Assembly (NCBI GenBank): GCA_903848275.1
Contig: CAINGB010000005.1
Coordinates: 1-43,322, forward strand
DNA: 43,322 bases
Source of the DNA: Candidatus Uhrbacteria bacterium
GTDB lineage: Bacteria > Patescibacteriota > Patescibacteriia > UBA9934
Reading direction: 5' to 3'
The notes below the pieces were generated by a model. The model was not told the origin of the DNA, did not search any database, and saw only the letters and a program-made list of their open reading frames with translations. The translations under genes and the position numbers were made by a program. Of this stretch, positions 19,348 through 28,473 are shown piece by piece. Position 1 is the first letter of the stretch; the number at the start of each line of letters is the position of its first letter.

Positions 19348-21999
19348 ATGATGCCTAGTAATTTTACTTCAAAATCCAATCAAGCCATGCAGGCTGCGCA
19401 AATGATCGCCGCGGACAACGGCCAGCATGGTATCGAACCCATTCACCTCTTAGCTGCCCTTTTGGCGGACGACGACGGCCTAGTCATGACCCTTCTCCAA
19501 AAACTCAATTCGCCAATTTCGGCTATTCAGAACGACGTCGTCCGGATGCTCGAAACCATTCCTCGCCACGCCAGTGTAGAGCAGCCAATTCCGGGCCAAA
19601 TTTTTTTGACGCCACCTTTAGCTCACGTTCTGGAAAGCGCCATCACGCTCGCCAAACAATTCGGTGACGAATACATCTCCACCGAACATCTCCTCCTCGC
19701 TTTACTGACGGAAAAGATGACCGGCGGCTTACTCCACAACCACGGCCTAACAGCCGAAGGTATTTTGACAACGCTCAAAGAAATCCGCGGTGACGCCAAA
19801 GTTAACACCCCAGATCCAGAAAAGAAAACGCAATCAATTGAACGCTTCAGCGTCAACATGACCGAACTCGCCCGTCGCGGTAAATTAGACCCAGTTATTG
19901 GTCGCGACGAAGAAATCCGCCGGGTCATGCAAGTTCTGTCCCGCCGTACTAAAAATAATCCAGTTCTCATCGGTGAAGCTGGCGTAGGCAAGACCGCCAT
20001 CATCGAAGGCCTGGCTCAGCGCATCATTGCTGGCGACGTCCCCGAATCGCTCAAAGAAAAAGAAATCGTCAGCCTCGACTTGGGTGCGATGGTTGCCGGA
20101 ACCAAATTCCGTGGCGAGTTCGAGGAACGCCTCAAATCAGTCGTCAACGAGATCAACGCCAGCAACGGCAAAATCATTCTTTTCATCGACGAGTTGCACA
20201 TGTTGGTCGGCGCTGGCCATGGTGACGATGCCCCCATGGACGCTAGCAACCTCTTGAAGCCAGCTTTAGCTCGCGGTGAAATTCGCGTAGTTGGCGCCAC
20301 TACCACCAAGGAATACCAAAAACATATCGAGAAAGACCAAGCTCTGGAACGACGCTTCCAGCCCATCATGGTCAACGAACCAAGCATCGACGACACTATC
20401 GCCATTCTCCGCGGCATTAAAGAACGTTACGAAATCCACCACGGCGTGCGTATTTCCGACAACGCCATCGTCGCTGCTGCCGAACTCTCCACCCGCTACA
20501 TTACGGACCGTCAGTTGCCCGACAAAGCCGTCGACTTAATCGACGAGGCTGCCTCAGCGCTACGTTTGCAAATCGACTCCATGCCTGAAGAATTGGACCG
20601 TTTGAAACGCGACGAAATGCGCCTGCAGATTGAACGTCAGGCCTTGCTTAAGGAAGAAGACAGGGCGTCCAAGTCTCGTTTAAAAGAAATCGAGCGTCAA
20701 ATTGCCGACCTCAAGGAACAGTCCGGTGCCCTCGAAATCGCCTGGAATTCCGAAAAGCAACTAATTGAAGGCATTCGCGCCGCCAAGAACGACATGGACA
20801 AGCTCATCAACGAAGCCGAGTTTGAAGAACGTCGCGGCAACCTGCAACGCGTGGCGGAAATTCGCTACGGTCAAATCCCAGCCAAACGTGAGGCGCTAAA
20901 AAAGACCGAAGGCGAGCTAAAGGTTTTACAGCAACAACGCGGACTCTTAAAAGAAGTCGTCGGTGAAGAAGACATCGCTGCCGTCGTCGGCCGCTGGACC
21001 CATATTCCAGTCTCAAAAATGCTCGAGGGTGAACTAACCAAACTCGCCCGCATGGAAGACGCTCTTAAAAAGCGCGTCATCGGCCAGGCCGAAGCTATTC
21101 ACGCTGTCAGCAACGCCCTCCGTCGTTCGCGCGCTGGCATTAGCGAAGCCAACCGCCCTATTGGCAGCTTCATCTTCATGGGCCCAACCGGCGTCGGCAA
21201 AACCGAACTCGCTAAAGCCTTGGCCGAATTCATGTTCAACGACGAGAAAGCTCTCGTTCGTCTCGACATGAGCGAATACATGGAGCGCCACAGTATGAGC
21301 AAGATGGTCGGTTCCCCACCGGGCTATGTGGGCTACGATGAAGCTGGCCAGCTAACGGAGAAGATTCGCAAGCACCCTTACTCCGTTGTGCTCTTCGACG
21401 AAATTGAAAAAGCTCACCCCGACGTCTTCAACCTCCTCCTGCAGATTCTCGACGACGGCCACATTACGGACGCCAAGGGCCGCCAAGTGAATTTCAAGAA
21501 TACGGTCATCATCATGACGAGCAACATTGGTTCCGACGCCATTCTCAGCAATCAACAACGCTCGAGCCTCGGCTTCCACGACGGCACAGTCACGGCCGAC
21601 GACTCTACCAAGGGCAAGGTCCTCGAACTCCTCAAGGAACACTTCCGTCCCGAGTTCCTAAACCGCATTGACGAAACCATCGTCTTCCACGCCTTAACCC
21701 AAGAACAGATCGCCGAGGTCGTCGAACTCCAACTCGCCATCGTCGGTAAACGCCTAATCACCGAACGCGGTATTGGTCTCAAAGTCACCGAGAAAGCTAA
21801 GAAGTTGCTCGCACTCCGCGGCTACGATCCGCAGTATGGCGCCCGTCCTCTCAAGCGCGTCATTCAATCGATGATTCTTGACCCGCTGGCCATGAAAATA
21901 ATCACTGGCGACATTCGTGACAGCGCGGCTCTCACCATCGACGCTAACAAAAAGGAAGAGATTGAGATTCGAAGTAAACAGCTAGTTGGAACTAAGTAA
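19348..21999 (+). CDS. clpB: ATP-dependent chaperone ClpB
   Basis: Clp-N repeats, two AAA modules ([39 protein letters not shown]), middle coiled coil, [30 protein letters not shown]. Confidence 0.97.
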   Translation: MMPSNFTSKSNQAMQAAQMIAADNGQHGIEPIHLLAALLADDDGLVMTLLQKLNSPISAIQNDVVRMLETIPRHASVEQPIPGQIFLTPPLAHVLESAITLAKQFGDEYISTEHLLLALLTEKMTGGLLHNHGLTAEGILTTLKEIRGDAKVNTPDPEKKTQSIERFSVNMTELARRGKLDPVIGRDEEIRRVMQVLSRRTKNNPVLIGEAGVGKTAIIEGLAQRIIAGDVPESLKEKEIVSLDLGAMVAGTKFRGEFEERLKSVVNEINASNGKIILFIDELHMLVGAGHGDDAPMDASNLLKPALARGEIRVVGATTTKEYQKHIEKDQALERRFQPIMVNEPSIDDTIAILRGIKERYEIHHGVRISDNAIVAAAELSTRYITDRQLPDKAVDLIDEAASALRLQIDSMPEELDRLKRDEMRLQIERQALLKEEDRASKSRLKEIERQIADLKEQSGALEIAWNSEKQLIEGIRAAKNDMDKLINEAEFEERRGNLQRVAEIRYGQIPAKREALKKTEGELKVLQQQRGLLKEVVGEEDIAAVVGRWTHIPVSKMLEGELTKLARMEDALKKRVIGQAEAIHAVSNALRRSRAGISEANRPIGSFIFMGPTGVGKTELAKALAEFMFNDEKALVRLDMSEYMERHSMSKMVGSPPGYVGYDEAGQLTEKIRKHPYSVVLFDEIEKAHPDVFNLLLQILDDGHITDAKGRQVNFKNTVIIMTSNIGSDAILSNQQRSSLGFHDGTVTADDSTKGKVLELLKEHFRPEFLNRIDETIVFHALTQEQIAEVVELQLAIVGKRLITERGIGLKVTEKAKKLLALRGYDPQYGARPLKRVIQSMILDPLAMKIITGDIRDSAALTIDANKKEEIEIRSKQLVGTK

Positions 22000-22006
22000 T
22001 ACAAAA

Positions 22007-22046
22007 TTCAAGTCCCGGACTCCTGGAGTCCGGGACTTGAATCTAA
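22007..22046. terminator. bidirectional terminator between convergent clpB and ppa
   Basis: Perfect inverted repeat TTCAAGTCCCGGACTCC-T-GGAGTCCGGGACTTGAA, followed by ATCTAATTTTT; the ppa side reads into an ATTTTGT tract. Confidence 0.85.
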
Positions 22047-22059
22047 TTTTTAACTATCA

Positions 22060-22566
22060 CTATTTCCTATAATTCTCCATCGCCGCTACGATAATTGCTT
22101 TAGCTGCAGCGGCATCCTGCCACTCCTCGATCTTGGTCATCTTTTTCTCCAAAATCTTGTAGCTCTCGAAGAAAAAAGAAATTTCATCTTTCAAGTGCTG
22201 CGTCACGTCGGCCAAGTCGTTGATGTGCTTAAAACGCACATCGTCCTTCGCCACTGCCAAAATCTTTTCGTCCTGGCCCTTGTCATCGCTCATGACCAGC
22301 ACGCCAACTGGACGGACGTCCACGGCCACACCTGGGAAAAGTGGGTTGCTGACCATGACCAAAACGTCTAATGGATCGCCATCACCGCCCAAAGTCTCCG
22401 GGAAGAAACCGTAATCGCAAGGGTAGAACATTGGTGAGAACAACACGCGGTCCAACTTGATAATGCCCTGTTCGTGGTCAAACTCATACTTGTTCTGACT
22501 GCCGCGTGGCACTTCAATCACGGCTTGGCAAATATCTGGGGCCTTGCTTCCAATGCTCAAATTCAT
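22060..22566 (-). CDS. ppa: inorganic pyrophosphatase
   Basis: VIEVPRGSQNKYEFDHEQGIIKLDRVLFSPMFYPCDYGFFPETLGGDGDPLDVLVM. Confidence 0.97.
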   Translation of the reverse strand: MNLSIGSKAPDICQAVIEVPRGSQNKYEFDHEQGIIKLDRVLFSPMFYPCDYGFFPETLGGDGDPLDVLVMVSNPLFPGVAVDVRPVGVLVMSDDKGQDEKILAVAKDDVRFKHINDLADVTQHLKDEISFFFESYKILEKKMTKIEEWQDAAAAKAIIVAAMENYRK

Positions 22567-22617
22567 AGTTGTGTAGTTAAAGTCGATGTCCGCATAATAA
22601 GGTCATTTTTGCCCTCT

Positions 22618-22654
22618 GTCAAAGGCTTTTCCGCCTGTGGTATAATAAAGCCCT
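22618..22654 (+). promoter_or_regulatory. extended -10 promoter (TGGTATAAT), likely leaderless
   Basis: TGGTATAATA with TATAAT at 22641-22646 and the ATG at 22655. Confidence 0.6.
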
Positions 22655-24022
22655 ATGAAACGACTTATCGCTACCCTGGCCCTGGCCACTCTAGTGCTCA
22701 CACCAGTCAGTTCGGTGTTAGCTTTTGACCCTAACTATATAATCTCCGACGAAGACTTAACCAACCCCTTCGCCCTCGACCGCAACCAAATTCAAGCCTA
22801 TCTCGACCGCGGCTTCCTCGGCACCTATCGTACCGAAGACAACGCTGGCGTCATTCGCTATGCTGCTGACATCATCTTACGCACCGCCCAAAGTGCCGGT
22901 GTCAGTCCAAAATTCCTCCTCGTTCTCTTGCAAAAAGAACAAAGTCTCGTGGAGGACGACGCCCCAACCGACAACCAGCTCGACTGGGCCACTGGCTATG
23001 CCGTCTGTGATGATTGCTCCAAGAACGACGGGACCATTCAACGCTGGCGCGGCTTTGGCAAACAAGTAAACTCCGCCGCCCTCCAATTCAGCGAGGGTTA
23101 TCTGGCCGACATCGCAGCCAAAGGCAGCACGCAAGGTAAGTATGGTCCGGCTATGCCAGTCGCCATCGATAGCACCACCGTCACGCCAGAGAACGCCGCC
23201 ACCGCCGCCCTTTACGCCTACACTCCGCACATTCACGGCAACGCCAACTTCGCCTCTATTTGGGACCGCTGGTTTGGCCAAGACTATCCAACCGGCTCAC
23301 TACTCCAAGCGGCCGGTGAAGCTGGTGTCTACTTAATCCAAGACGGTTACAAGCGTCCAATCACCAGTCACAGCGCCCTTACTTCCCGCTTCAACTCAGA
23401 TCTCATCGTTCAAGTTAGCAAAACTATTCTCAGCAATTATCCAGACGGAACGCCAATCAGCTTCCCCAATTACTCATTACTAGAAGATGAAGAAAGTAAT
23501 GTTTATTTATTAGTCGACGACAGCCTGCGCAAAATTGATAGCGACGCCACTTTCAAATCAATCGGCTTCTCGAGCGACGAAATTGTCGGCATTACCGACG
23601 CCGAACGCGCTGCCTACACCATGGGCAACGACATCACAAATAAAAGTGTCGACCCGGCCGGTAAGCTGTACCAACTAAAGTCCAACAAAGCCGTCTACTA
23701 CGTTCGCGACGGCATCCGTCAGGTCATCGTCGACCCTGCCATTCTTGCCGCTCGTTTCCCTAATGAAAAACCGACACCAGTCGATTCTGTCGTCATCGAG
23801 CAATACAAAGAAGGCAAAGCCTTGCTCCTACCCGACGGCAACCTAGTCAAAGGCGTCCTCGATCCAACCGTCTACGTCATCACTGACGGCATGCGTCGCG
23901 CCATTGACTCCGAAGCCACTTTCCATAGCTTTGGTTGGTCCTGGAACCACGTCCTCACTATCAACGACGAAGCTCTCGCCCTGCACCCACTTGGCGCTGC
24001 GCTAACCTCAGCTTCGAATTAA
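22655..24022 (+). CDS. secreted lysozyme-like protein with four C-terminal ~45-aa repeats
   Basis: Signal peptide MKRLIATLALATLVLTPVSSVLA; FLLVLLQKEQSLVE...ATGYAVC lysozyme-like pattern; repeats beginning GVYLIQDGYKRPI, NVYLLVDDSLRKI, AVYYVRDGIRQVI, TVYVITDGMRRAI. Confidence 0.75.
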   Translation: MKRLIATLALATLVLTPVSSVLAFDPNYIISDEDLTNPFALDRNQIQAYLDRGFLGTYRTEDNAGVIRYAADIILRTAQSAGVSPKFLLVLLQKEQSLVEDDAPTDNQLDWATGYAVCDDCSKNDGTIQRWRGFGKQVNSAALQFSEGYLADIAAKGSTQGKYGPAMPVAIDSTTVTPENAATAALYAYTPHIHGNANFASIWDRWFGQDYPTGSLLQAAGEAGVYLIQDGYKRPITSHSALTSRFNSDLIVQVSKTILSNYPDGTPISFPNYSLLEDEESNVYLLVDDSLRKIDSDATFKSIGFSSDEIVGITDAERAAYTMGNDITNKSVDPAGKLYQLKSNKAVYYVRDGIRQVIVDPAILAARFPNEKPTPVDSVVIEQYKEGKALLLPDGNLVKGVLDPTVYVITDGMRRAIDSEATFHSFGWSWNHVLTINDEALALHPLGAALTSASN

Positions 24023-24023
24023 T

Positions 24024-24815
24024 ATGATCATCTTTGCCGCGCACGTCCCCAACTCTCCTCTCCTCTTGCCCTCCATCAGCGGTGACCGGATTGGAGCTGT
24101 CACCAAAACCTGCGCGGCCCTGGATCAACTAGCCGACGAGCTCTACGCCGCCAAGCCGGACACTATCGTCATCATCAGCGACCACCCAACGCGTTACAGC
24201 GAAGCCTTTTCCATTTCCGTCAGCGACCCCTATACCGCAGACTTAGCCAACGTCGGCGACTTGAGCTATAAGCAAACCTATCACCCAGACTTCAGCCTAA
24301 TCGACGCCCTGCAACGAGCCCTCCGTAAGTTCGACGAAGCCGTCACCTTAACCACGGATCCGCATCTCAACTTCGCGGCCGCCATCCCACTTGATTTACT
24401 CACCGAGCATCTACCGAATATTCGCGTCGTGCCAATCAGTCCTTGCGACCTCGATCCCAAGGCCCACTTTACCTTTGGTCAATCACTCAAACACACTCTC
24501 AGCGAAAGTAAAAAACGCATCGCCGTCATCTCAGCTGGCGACTTTGCTCATACTCTAACCGACTTCGCTCCCGGCGGCCTCCACACGAGCGGCGCCGAAT
24601 ATGACGACACCTTGCTGACGCTGCTCGAACAACATAATGTTGTCGGCCTCTTACAAATCGAAGAGAAGCTACGGCACGAGGCTCAGGAAGCAGCCTATTT
24701 TAAACTTTTAATCCTGCTCGGCATTCTCGACGGCATGCCTGTTTCCACCAATCTGCTGAGCTACGAGTACCCTTTCGGCGTCGGCCTAGCTGTGGTAAAT
24801 TTTATTCTAGAATAA
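24024..24815 (+). CDS. AmmeMemoRadiSam system protein B / LigB-like class III extradiol dioxygenase family
   Basis: FAAHVPNSPLLLPSI, DTIVIISDHPTRY, RIAVISAGDFAHTL, YDDTLLTLLEQ. Confidence 0.75.
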   Translation: MIIFAAHVPNSPLLLPSISGDRIGAVTKTCAALDQLADELYAAKPDTIVIISDHPTRYSEAFSISVSDPYTADLANVGDLSYKQTYHPDFSLIDALQRALRKFDEAVTLTTDPHLNFAAAIPLDLLTEHLPNIRVVPISPCDLDPKAHFTFGQSLKHTLSESKKRIAVISAGDFAHTLTDFAPGGLHTSGAEYDDTLLTLLEQHNVVGLLQIEEKLRHEAQEAAYFKLLILLGILDGMPVSTNLLSYEYPFGVGLAVVNFILE

Positions 24816-24825
24816 CGAATAATCG

Positions 24826-24912
24826 CGGGGTAGTGGAGTAGCAGGGTGGCGGGGTAGCATCGGCTCTTTCGAGCTCACTACCCAGCTACGCCCCTACCCC
24901 GCCACCCAGCTA
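24826..24912. repeat. GC-rich heptad repeat arranged as an inverted repeat
   Basis: GGGGTAGTGGAGTAGCAGGGTGGCGGGGTAGC ... ACTACCCAGCTACGCCCCTACCCCGCCACCCAGCT. Confidence 0.75.
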
Positions 24913-24918
24913 ATAACC

Positions 24919-26865
24919 ATGTACCTCCGAGTTTATCCCATCCTCAGACTGCCGCGGAGGTTCGGCGTCTTTGACTACCAACTGCCGGAAGGACTCAACG
25001 TCTCGCCCGGCGATTTAGTGCACGTCCCATTCCATAATCGAGTTATCCTGGCCGTTGCCGTCGCTTTAACCGAAGTGACGGAAGTCCGTAGTAAGCTGGC
25101 CGAAGTAATCGACATCGCTTTTCCCGCCGCCCTCTCCGAGCCGGACATTCACCGCTTAGTGAATCTGGCCCAAACAATTGCCCAGTCACCGTCCACTATT
25201 TTTTTATCTACCTTCGGCCAGTTAAAATCTGAACATTCCGCCCCACGTCTAGTGTCGCAAAATAACACTCAACTCTCCTTACCCAAAGACCTAGTGGAGC
25301 AATTACAGAACATTGTAAAACTAATTCCTGAAAGAGCCTCGAAGGAGGGAGAAGTGGTCGGGCTTCTCTCGCGCCAAGCGAAGGTCGGCCCTGTGCCAGC
25401 CCCCGAGTCAGACGAGGTGAGTCAGCTGGTACGGTTGTCGACCTGCAGCGCGAAGCAAGAGAATCCGACTTCTTCGACCGGTGTAAATCAGACACGAATA
25501 GTCTGCCAACTAGGCACCGAAGCTTCTTTTGCCCTCGCCCGCCTCCTCCGTCAACGAACCAGTGGACAAATGCTCATCATCATGCCCCGCGAACGCGACG
25601 TCGAACTCCTCGGCCGCCTCATCGACCTCGGTAAAAGCACCGCCGTACTCCACGGTCACACCAAACCCTACGAACGCGAAAAAATTATTCACGCCTGGCG
25701 CTCCGGCCGCTTGTCGACCTTGATCGGCACTCTTCAAGCCACCCTCATTCCAGCCCACAAAATAGACACTGTCCTCCTCATGAGCACCGGCACGGACGAC
25801 CATTTTTCCGATCGCCGTAATCCACGGCTCGATAACCGCCTCTGCGCCGCAGCCCAGGCCGCCCAGCATAACGCCCTTTTCGTCACCACAGACTTCCTAC
25901 CACGCCCCGAAGAACTAGCCACCTTCGAACTCTCTTCTTTTTCACCAGCAGCCGAGCCAATCATGGTCGATTTGCGCAAACCCGACGAACAAACCGACAC
26001 CCAGCTACTCTCCGAAACCCTCCTTGCTGAGGTAAATAAGGCTTTACAAAGCCAAAAAAAGGTGCTACTTTTCTACAACCGCAAAGGCGTCGCCAAGCGC
26101 GTCGTCTGCTCCAGTTGTTGCGCCATGGTCATTTGCCCAACCTGCGGCAACGTCCCGTCCATCCGGCCACCAACGGCTCACTGCCTACGCTGCGGCCACG
26201 TCTGGCCCATTCCCGAGAAATGCGGTGCCTGCACTACTGGTCACCTTAATCTCAAAGGTATCGGCAACGCCCATCTGGAAAAAGCGCTCATCGCCCTCTT
26301 CCCTACTTACTCCGTCGGTCGCGTCGAGAAGAATCACACCGAGGGCAAGAACGCGCAAATCCAATTAGTGACCGAGTATTTCTTTTCGAGCCTCGTCTTA
26401 CCATTTGGCCCCAAAGAATATGGCCTGGTCGCCGACTTGGCTGCAGATCTCTCGCTCAATCCGGAAAACTTCCGTGCAGAAGAAGAAACAGCTCGCAAAC
26501 TGCACCGCCTAACCAGCTTCGGCAAACAGCAAAACGCCACGGTCCTCATCCAAACCTGGTTGCCCGACCTGATCGATGAGATGCGTAACGCTGAGACTTG
26601 GCTTAACAACGAGACGACCACCCGTCAAAGTTACGGGCTACCACCGTTCGCCGCGCAAGTCACCGTGCGTCACGTCGACTCGGCTGCGCTCATTGCCATC
26701 ACTAATCAAACCTTCCTCGACGTTCCGGAAAAGCTTGAAGCCATCGGCCGAATTCCGTACAATAAACTCGACGAAGTAATCGACACTCTGGCCACACTAC
26801 CCGACACCGCCGTCATTTCTATTGATCAAACCTATGCCAGCTCTCACCGTCCTCTGCAATCCTAA
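24919..26865 (+). CDS. priA: PriA (primosomal protein N')-like protein, apparently lacking helicase motifs
   Basis: N-terminal YLRVYPILRLPRRFGVFDYQLP; zinc region CSSCCAMVICPTC...CLRC...CGAC; LIQTWLPD...YGLPPFAAQV. No Walker A or DEAH found. Confidence 0.8.
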   Translation: MYLRVYPILRLPRRFGVFDYQLPEGLNVSPGDLVHVPFHNRVILAVAVALTEVTEVRSKLAEVIDIAFPAALSEPDIHRLVNLAQTIAQSPSTIFLSTFGQLKSEHSAPRLVSQNNTQLSLPKDLVEQLQNIVKLIPERASKEGEVVGLLSRQAKVGPVPAPESDEVSQLVRLSTCSAKQENPTSSTGVNQTRIVCQLGTEASFALARLLRQRTSGQMLIIMPRERDVELLGRLIDLGKSTAVLHGHTKPYEREKIIHAWRSGRLSTLIGTLQATLIPAHKIDTVLLMSTGTDDHFSDRRNPRLDNRLCAAAQAAQHNALFVTTDFLPRPEELATFELSSFSPAAEPIMVDLRKPDEQTDTQLLSETLLAEVNKALQSQKKVLLFYNRKGVAKRVVCSSCCAMVICPTCGNVPSIRPPTAHCLRCGHVWPIPEKCGACTTGHLNLKGIGNAHLEKALIALFPTYSVGRVEKNHTEGKNAQIQLVTEYFFSSLVLPFGPKEYGLVADLAADLSLNPENFRAEEETARKLHRLTSFGKQQNATVLIQTWLPDLIDEMRNAETWLNNETTTRQSYGLPPFAAQVTVRHVDSAALIAITNQTFLDVPEKLEAIGRIPYNKLDEVIDTLATLPDTAVISIDQTYASSHRPLQS

Positions 26866-27313
26866 TCCTGAACTGCGCGTTCTTTCTGTTGCCCTGAGCA
26901 CAGAAGAAATTTTATTGCCGCACACGCAAAAACTAATCGACGACATGATTGTCACTATGCAGGTAGAAGACGGCGTCGGCCTAGCCGCCCCACAAGTCGG
27001 CGCTCATCTCCGCCTCATCGTCGCCGAAACTCCGCATGGCAACCTTGCCTTCATTAACCCCGTCATTACATCGCGCTCGGTTCGCCTAGTAAACTCCACC
27101 GAAGGTTGTCTCTCTGTTCCTGGCATGTCTGGCACCGTTAAGCGCCATTCCAGCGTCAAAGTGACTGCCCAAGATCGCACCGGCAAGACCATTGAACTCA
27201 AAGCCAACGGCCTGCTCTCCATCATCTTCCAGCACGAAATCGACCACTTGGACGGCGTCCTCTTCATTGACCGCGCCGAGAAAGTTATCACCGACGTAAA
27301 ATCTCGCCTTTAA
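26834..27313 (+). CDS. def: peptide deformylase
   Basis: GVGLAAPQVG, EGCLSVPG, FQHEIDHLDGVLF: all three motifs. Confidence 0.97.
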   Translation: MPALTVLCNPNPELRVLSVALSTEEILLPHTQKLIDDMIVTMQVEDGVGLAAPQVGAHLRLIVAETPHGNLAFINPVITSRSVRLVNSTEGCLSVPGMSGTVKRHSSVKVTAQDRTGKTIELKANGLLSIIFQHEIDHLDGVLFIDRAEKVITDVKSRL

Positions 27314-27321
27314 TTTTCTTC

Positions 27322-28248
27322 ATGAAAATCATCTTCTTCGGCACCCCCCAATTTTCCGCTGACTTCCTGCAAGGCCTCCTGAACGAGCCCTCCTTCGAAG
27401 TTATCGGCGTCGTCTGCCAACCGGACGAACCACTCGGCCGCAAGAAGATTTTAACCGCGCCTCCAACCAAGCAACTCGCTATTATTCACAACATCCCCGT
27501 CTTCCAACCAACCAAGCTCAAGGACGACGCTTTCGTCGAATCTTTGCGTTCCCTTCAGGCCGACGCTTTCGTCGTCGTTGCTTACGGTCGCATTATCCCG
27601 CAAATCGTCCTCGACTTACCCAAACTCGGGGTCATCAACGTCCACCCATCACTTTTACCAAAATATCGCGGCCCTTCCCCCATGCAATCCGCCATCGCGG
27701 CCGGCGAAACGGAAACCGGCATCTCTATCATGCTTCTCGACGCCCTCATGGACCACGGGCCGATTTTGGCGCAAACGAAGTTATCGATTACCCCAGCCAC
27801 CACCAGCGAATCGTTAATGTCCACAGTAGTCGAGGTCGGCGTGCCACTTCTCATCGATACATTGAAGAGGTTCGAACAAGGCCAGATCAAACCAGACGAG
27901 CAGGATCATTCCGCCGCCACTATCTGTTCGTTACTCAGCCGCGCGGACGGTATTATCAACTGGACACAACCAGCACATCTGATCGACGCCAAAATCCGCG
28001 GCCTCAACCCTTGGCCCGGCACCAGCACCGCTAATCTCAAAATCTTCTCTGCCTGTATACGCTCAACGTATACGCTCAACGTAGACCTACCTCCAGGCCA
28101 AGTCCTCATCGAGGGCGATCACCTCTTCATCGGCACCGGCACGACTGCCCTCGAAATCCTGGAACTCCAACCCGCATCCGGCAAACGCATGCCCGCCGCC
28201 GCCTTCATCGCTGGTCATCACGAACTAAACGGTACGAGTCTACTGTAA
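27322..28248 (+). CDS. fmt: methionyl-tRNA formyltransferase
   Basis: MKIIFFGTPQFSADFLQGLL, VVAYGRIIPQIVLDLPKLGVINVHPSLLPKYRGPSPMQSAI..GETETGISIMLLD..MDHGPIL. Confidence 0.97.
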   Translation: MKIIFFGTPQFSADFLQGLLNEPSFEVIGVVCQPDEPLGRKKILTAPPTKQLAIIHNIPVFQPTKLKDDAFVESLRSLQADAFVVVAYGRIIPQIVLDLPKLGVINVHPSLLPKYRGPSPMQSAIAAGETETGISIMLLDALMDHGPILAQTKLSITPATTSESLMSTVVEVGVPLLIDTLKRFEQGQIKPDEQDHSAATICSLLSRADGIINWTQPAHLIDAKIRGLNPWPGTSTANLKIFSACIRSTYTLNVDLPPGQVLIEGDHLFIGTGTTALEILELQPASGKRMPAAAFIAGHHELNGTSLL

Positions 28249-28260
28249 ATATTTTATTGA

Positions 28261-28463
28261 GCCAGAGCCTTGTAGAAGTGAGCGATTGCCGTTGTTTCCT
28301 CTTACGACACTCGGACACGCCCCGTGTGAATCGCTCCCGAGAGCTCGAAGGGCTTTAAGCGATTTACCGGTCGCCATTCCAAAATCTACTCAGTTAAGAA
28401 ATGTGGCGGGCGTGTTCGAGTTAGGAGGAGGAAACACGGCAGTCGCGAGCGACGAGCCTTGGC
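28261..28463. other. large imperfect palindrome / candidate structured RNA or palindromic repeat element
   Basis: 28282-28322 pairs with 28407-28446 (GCGATTGCCGTTGTTTCCTC...ACTCGGACACGCCC vs GGGCGTGTTCGAGT...GAGGAAACACGGCAGTCGC); outer GCCA/TGGC; internal hairpin AATCGCT...AGCGATT. Confidence 0.65.
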
Positions 28464-28473
28464 CGTAAACAAT

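Noticed and set aside
28286-28468. 60-aa ORF in the folded intergenic element
   Set aside because: The ORF simply spans the palindrome; no protein-like pattern. Structured nucleic acid is the better explanation.
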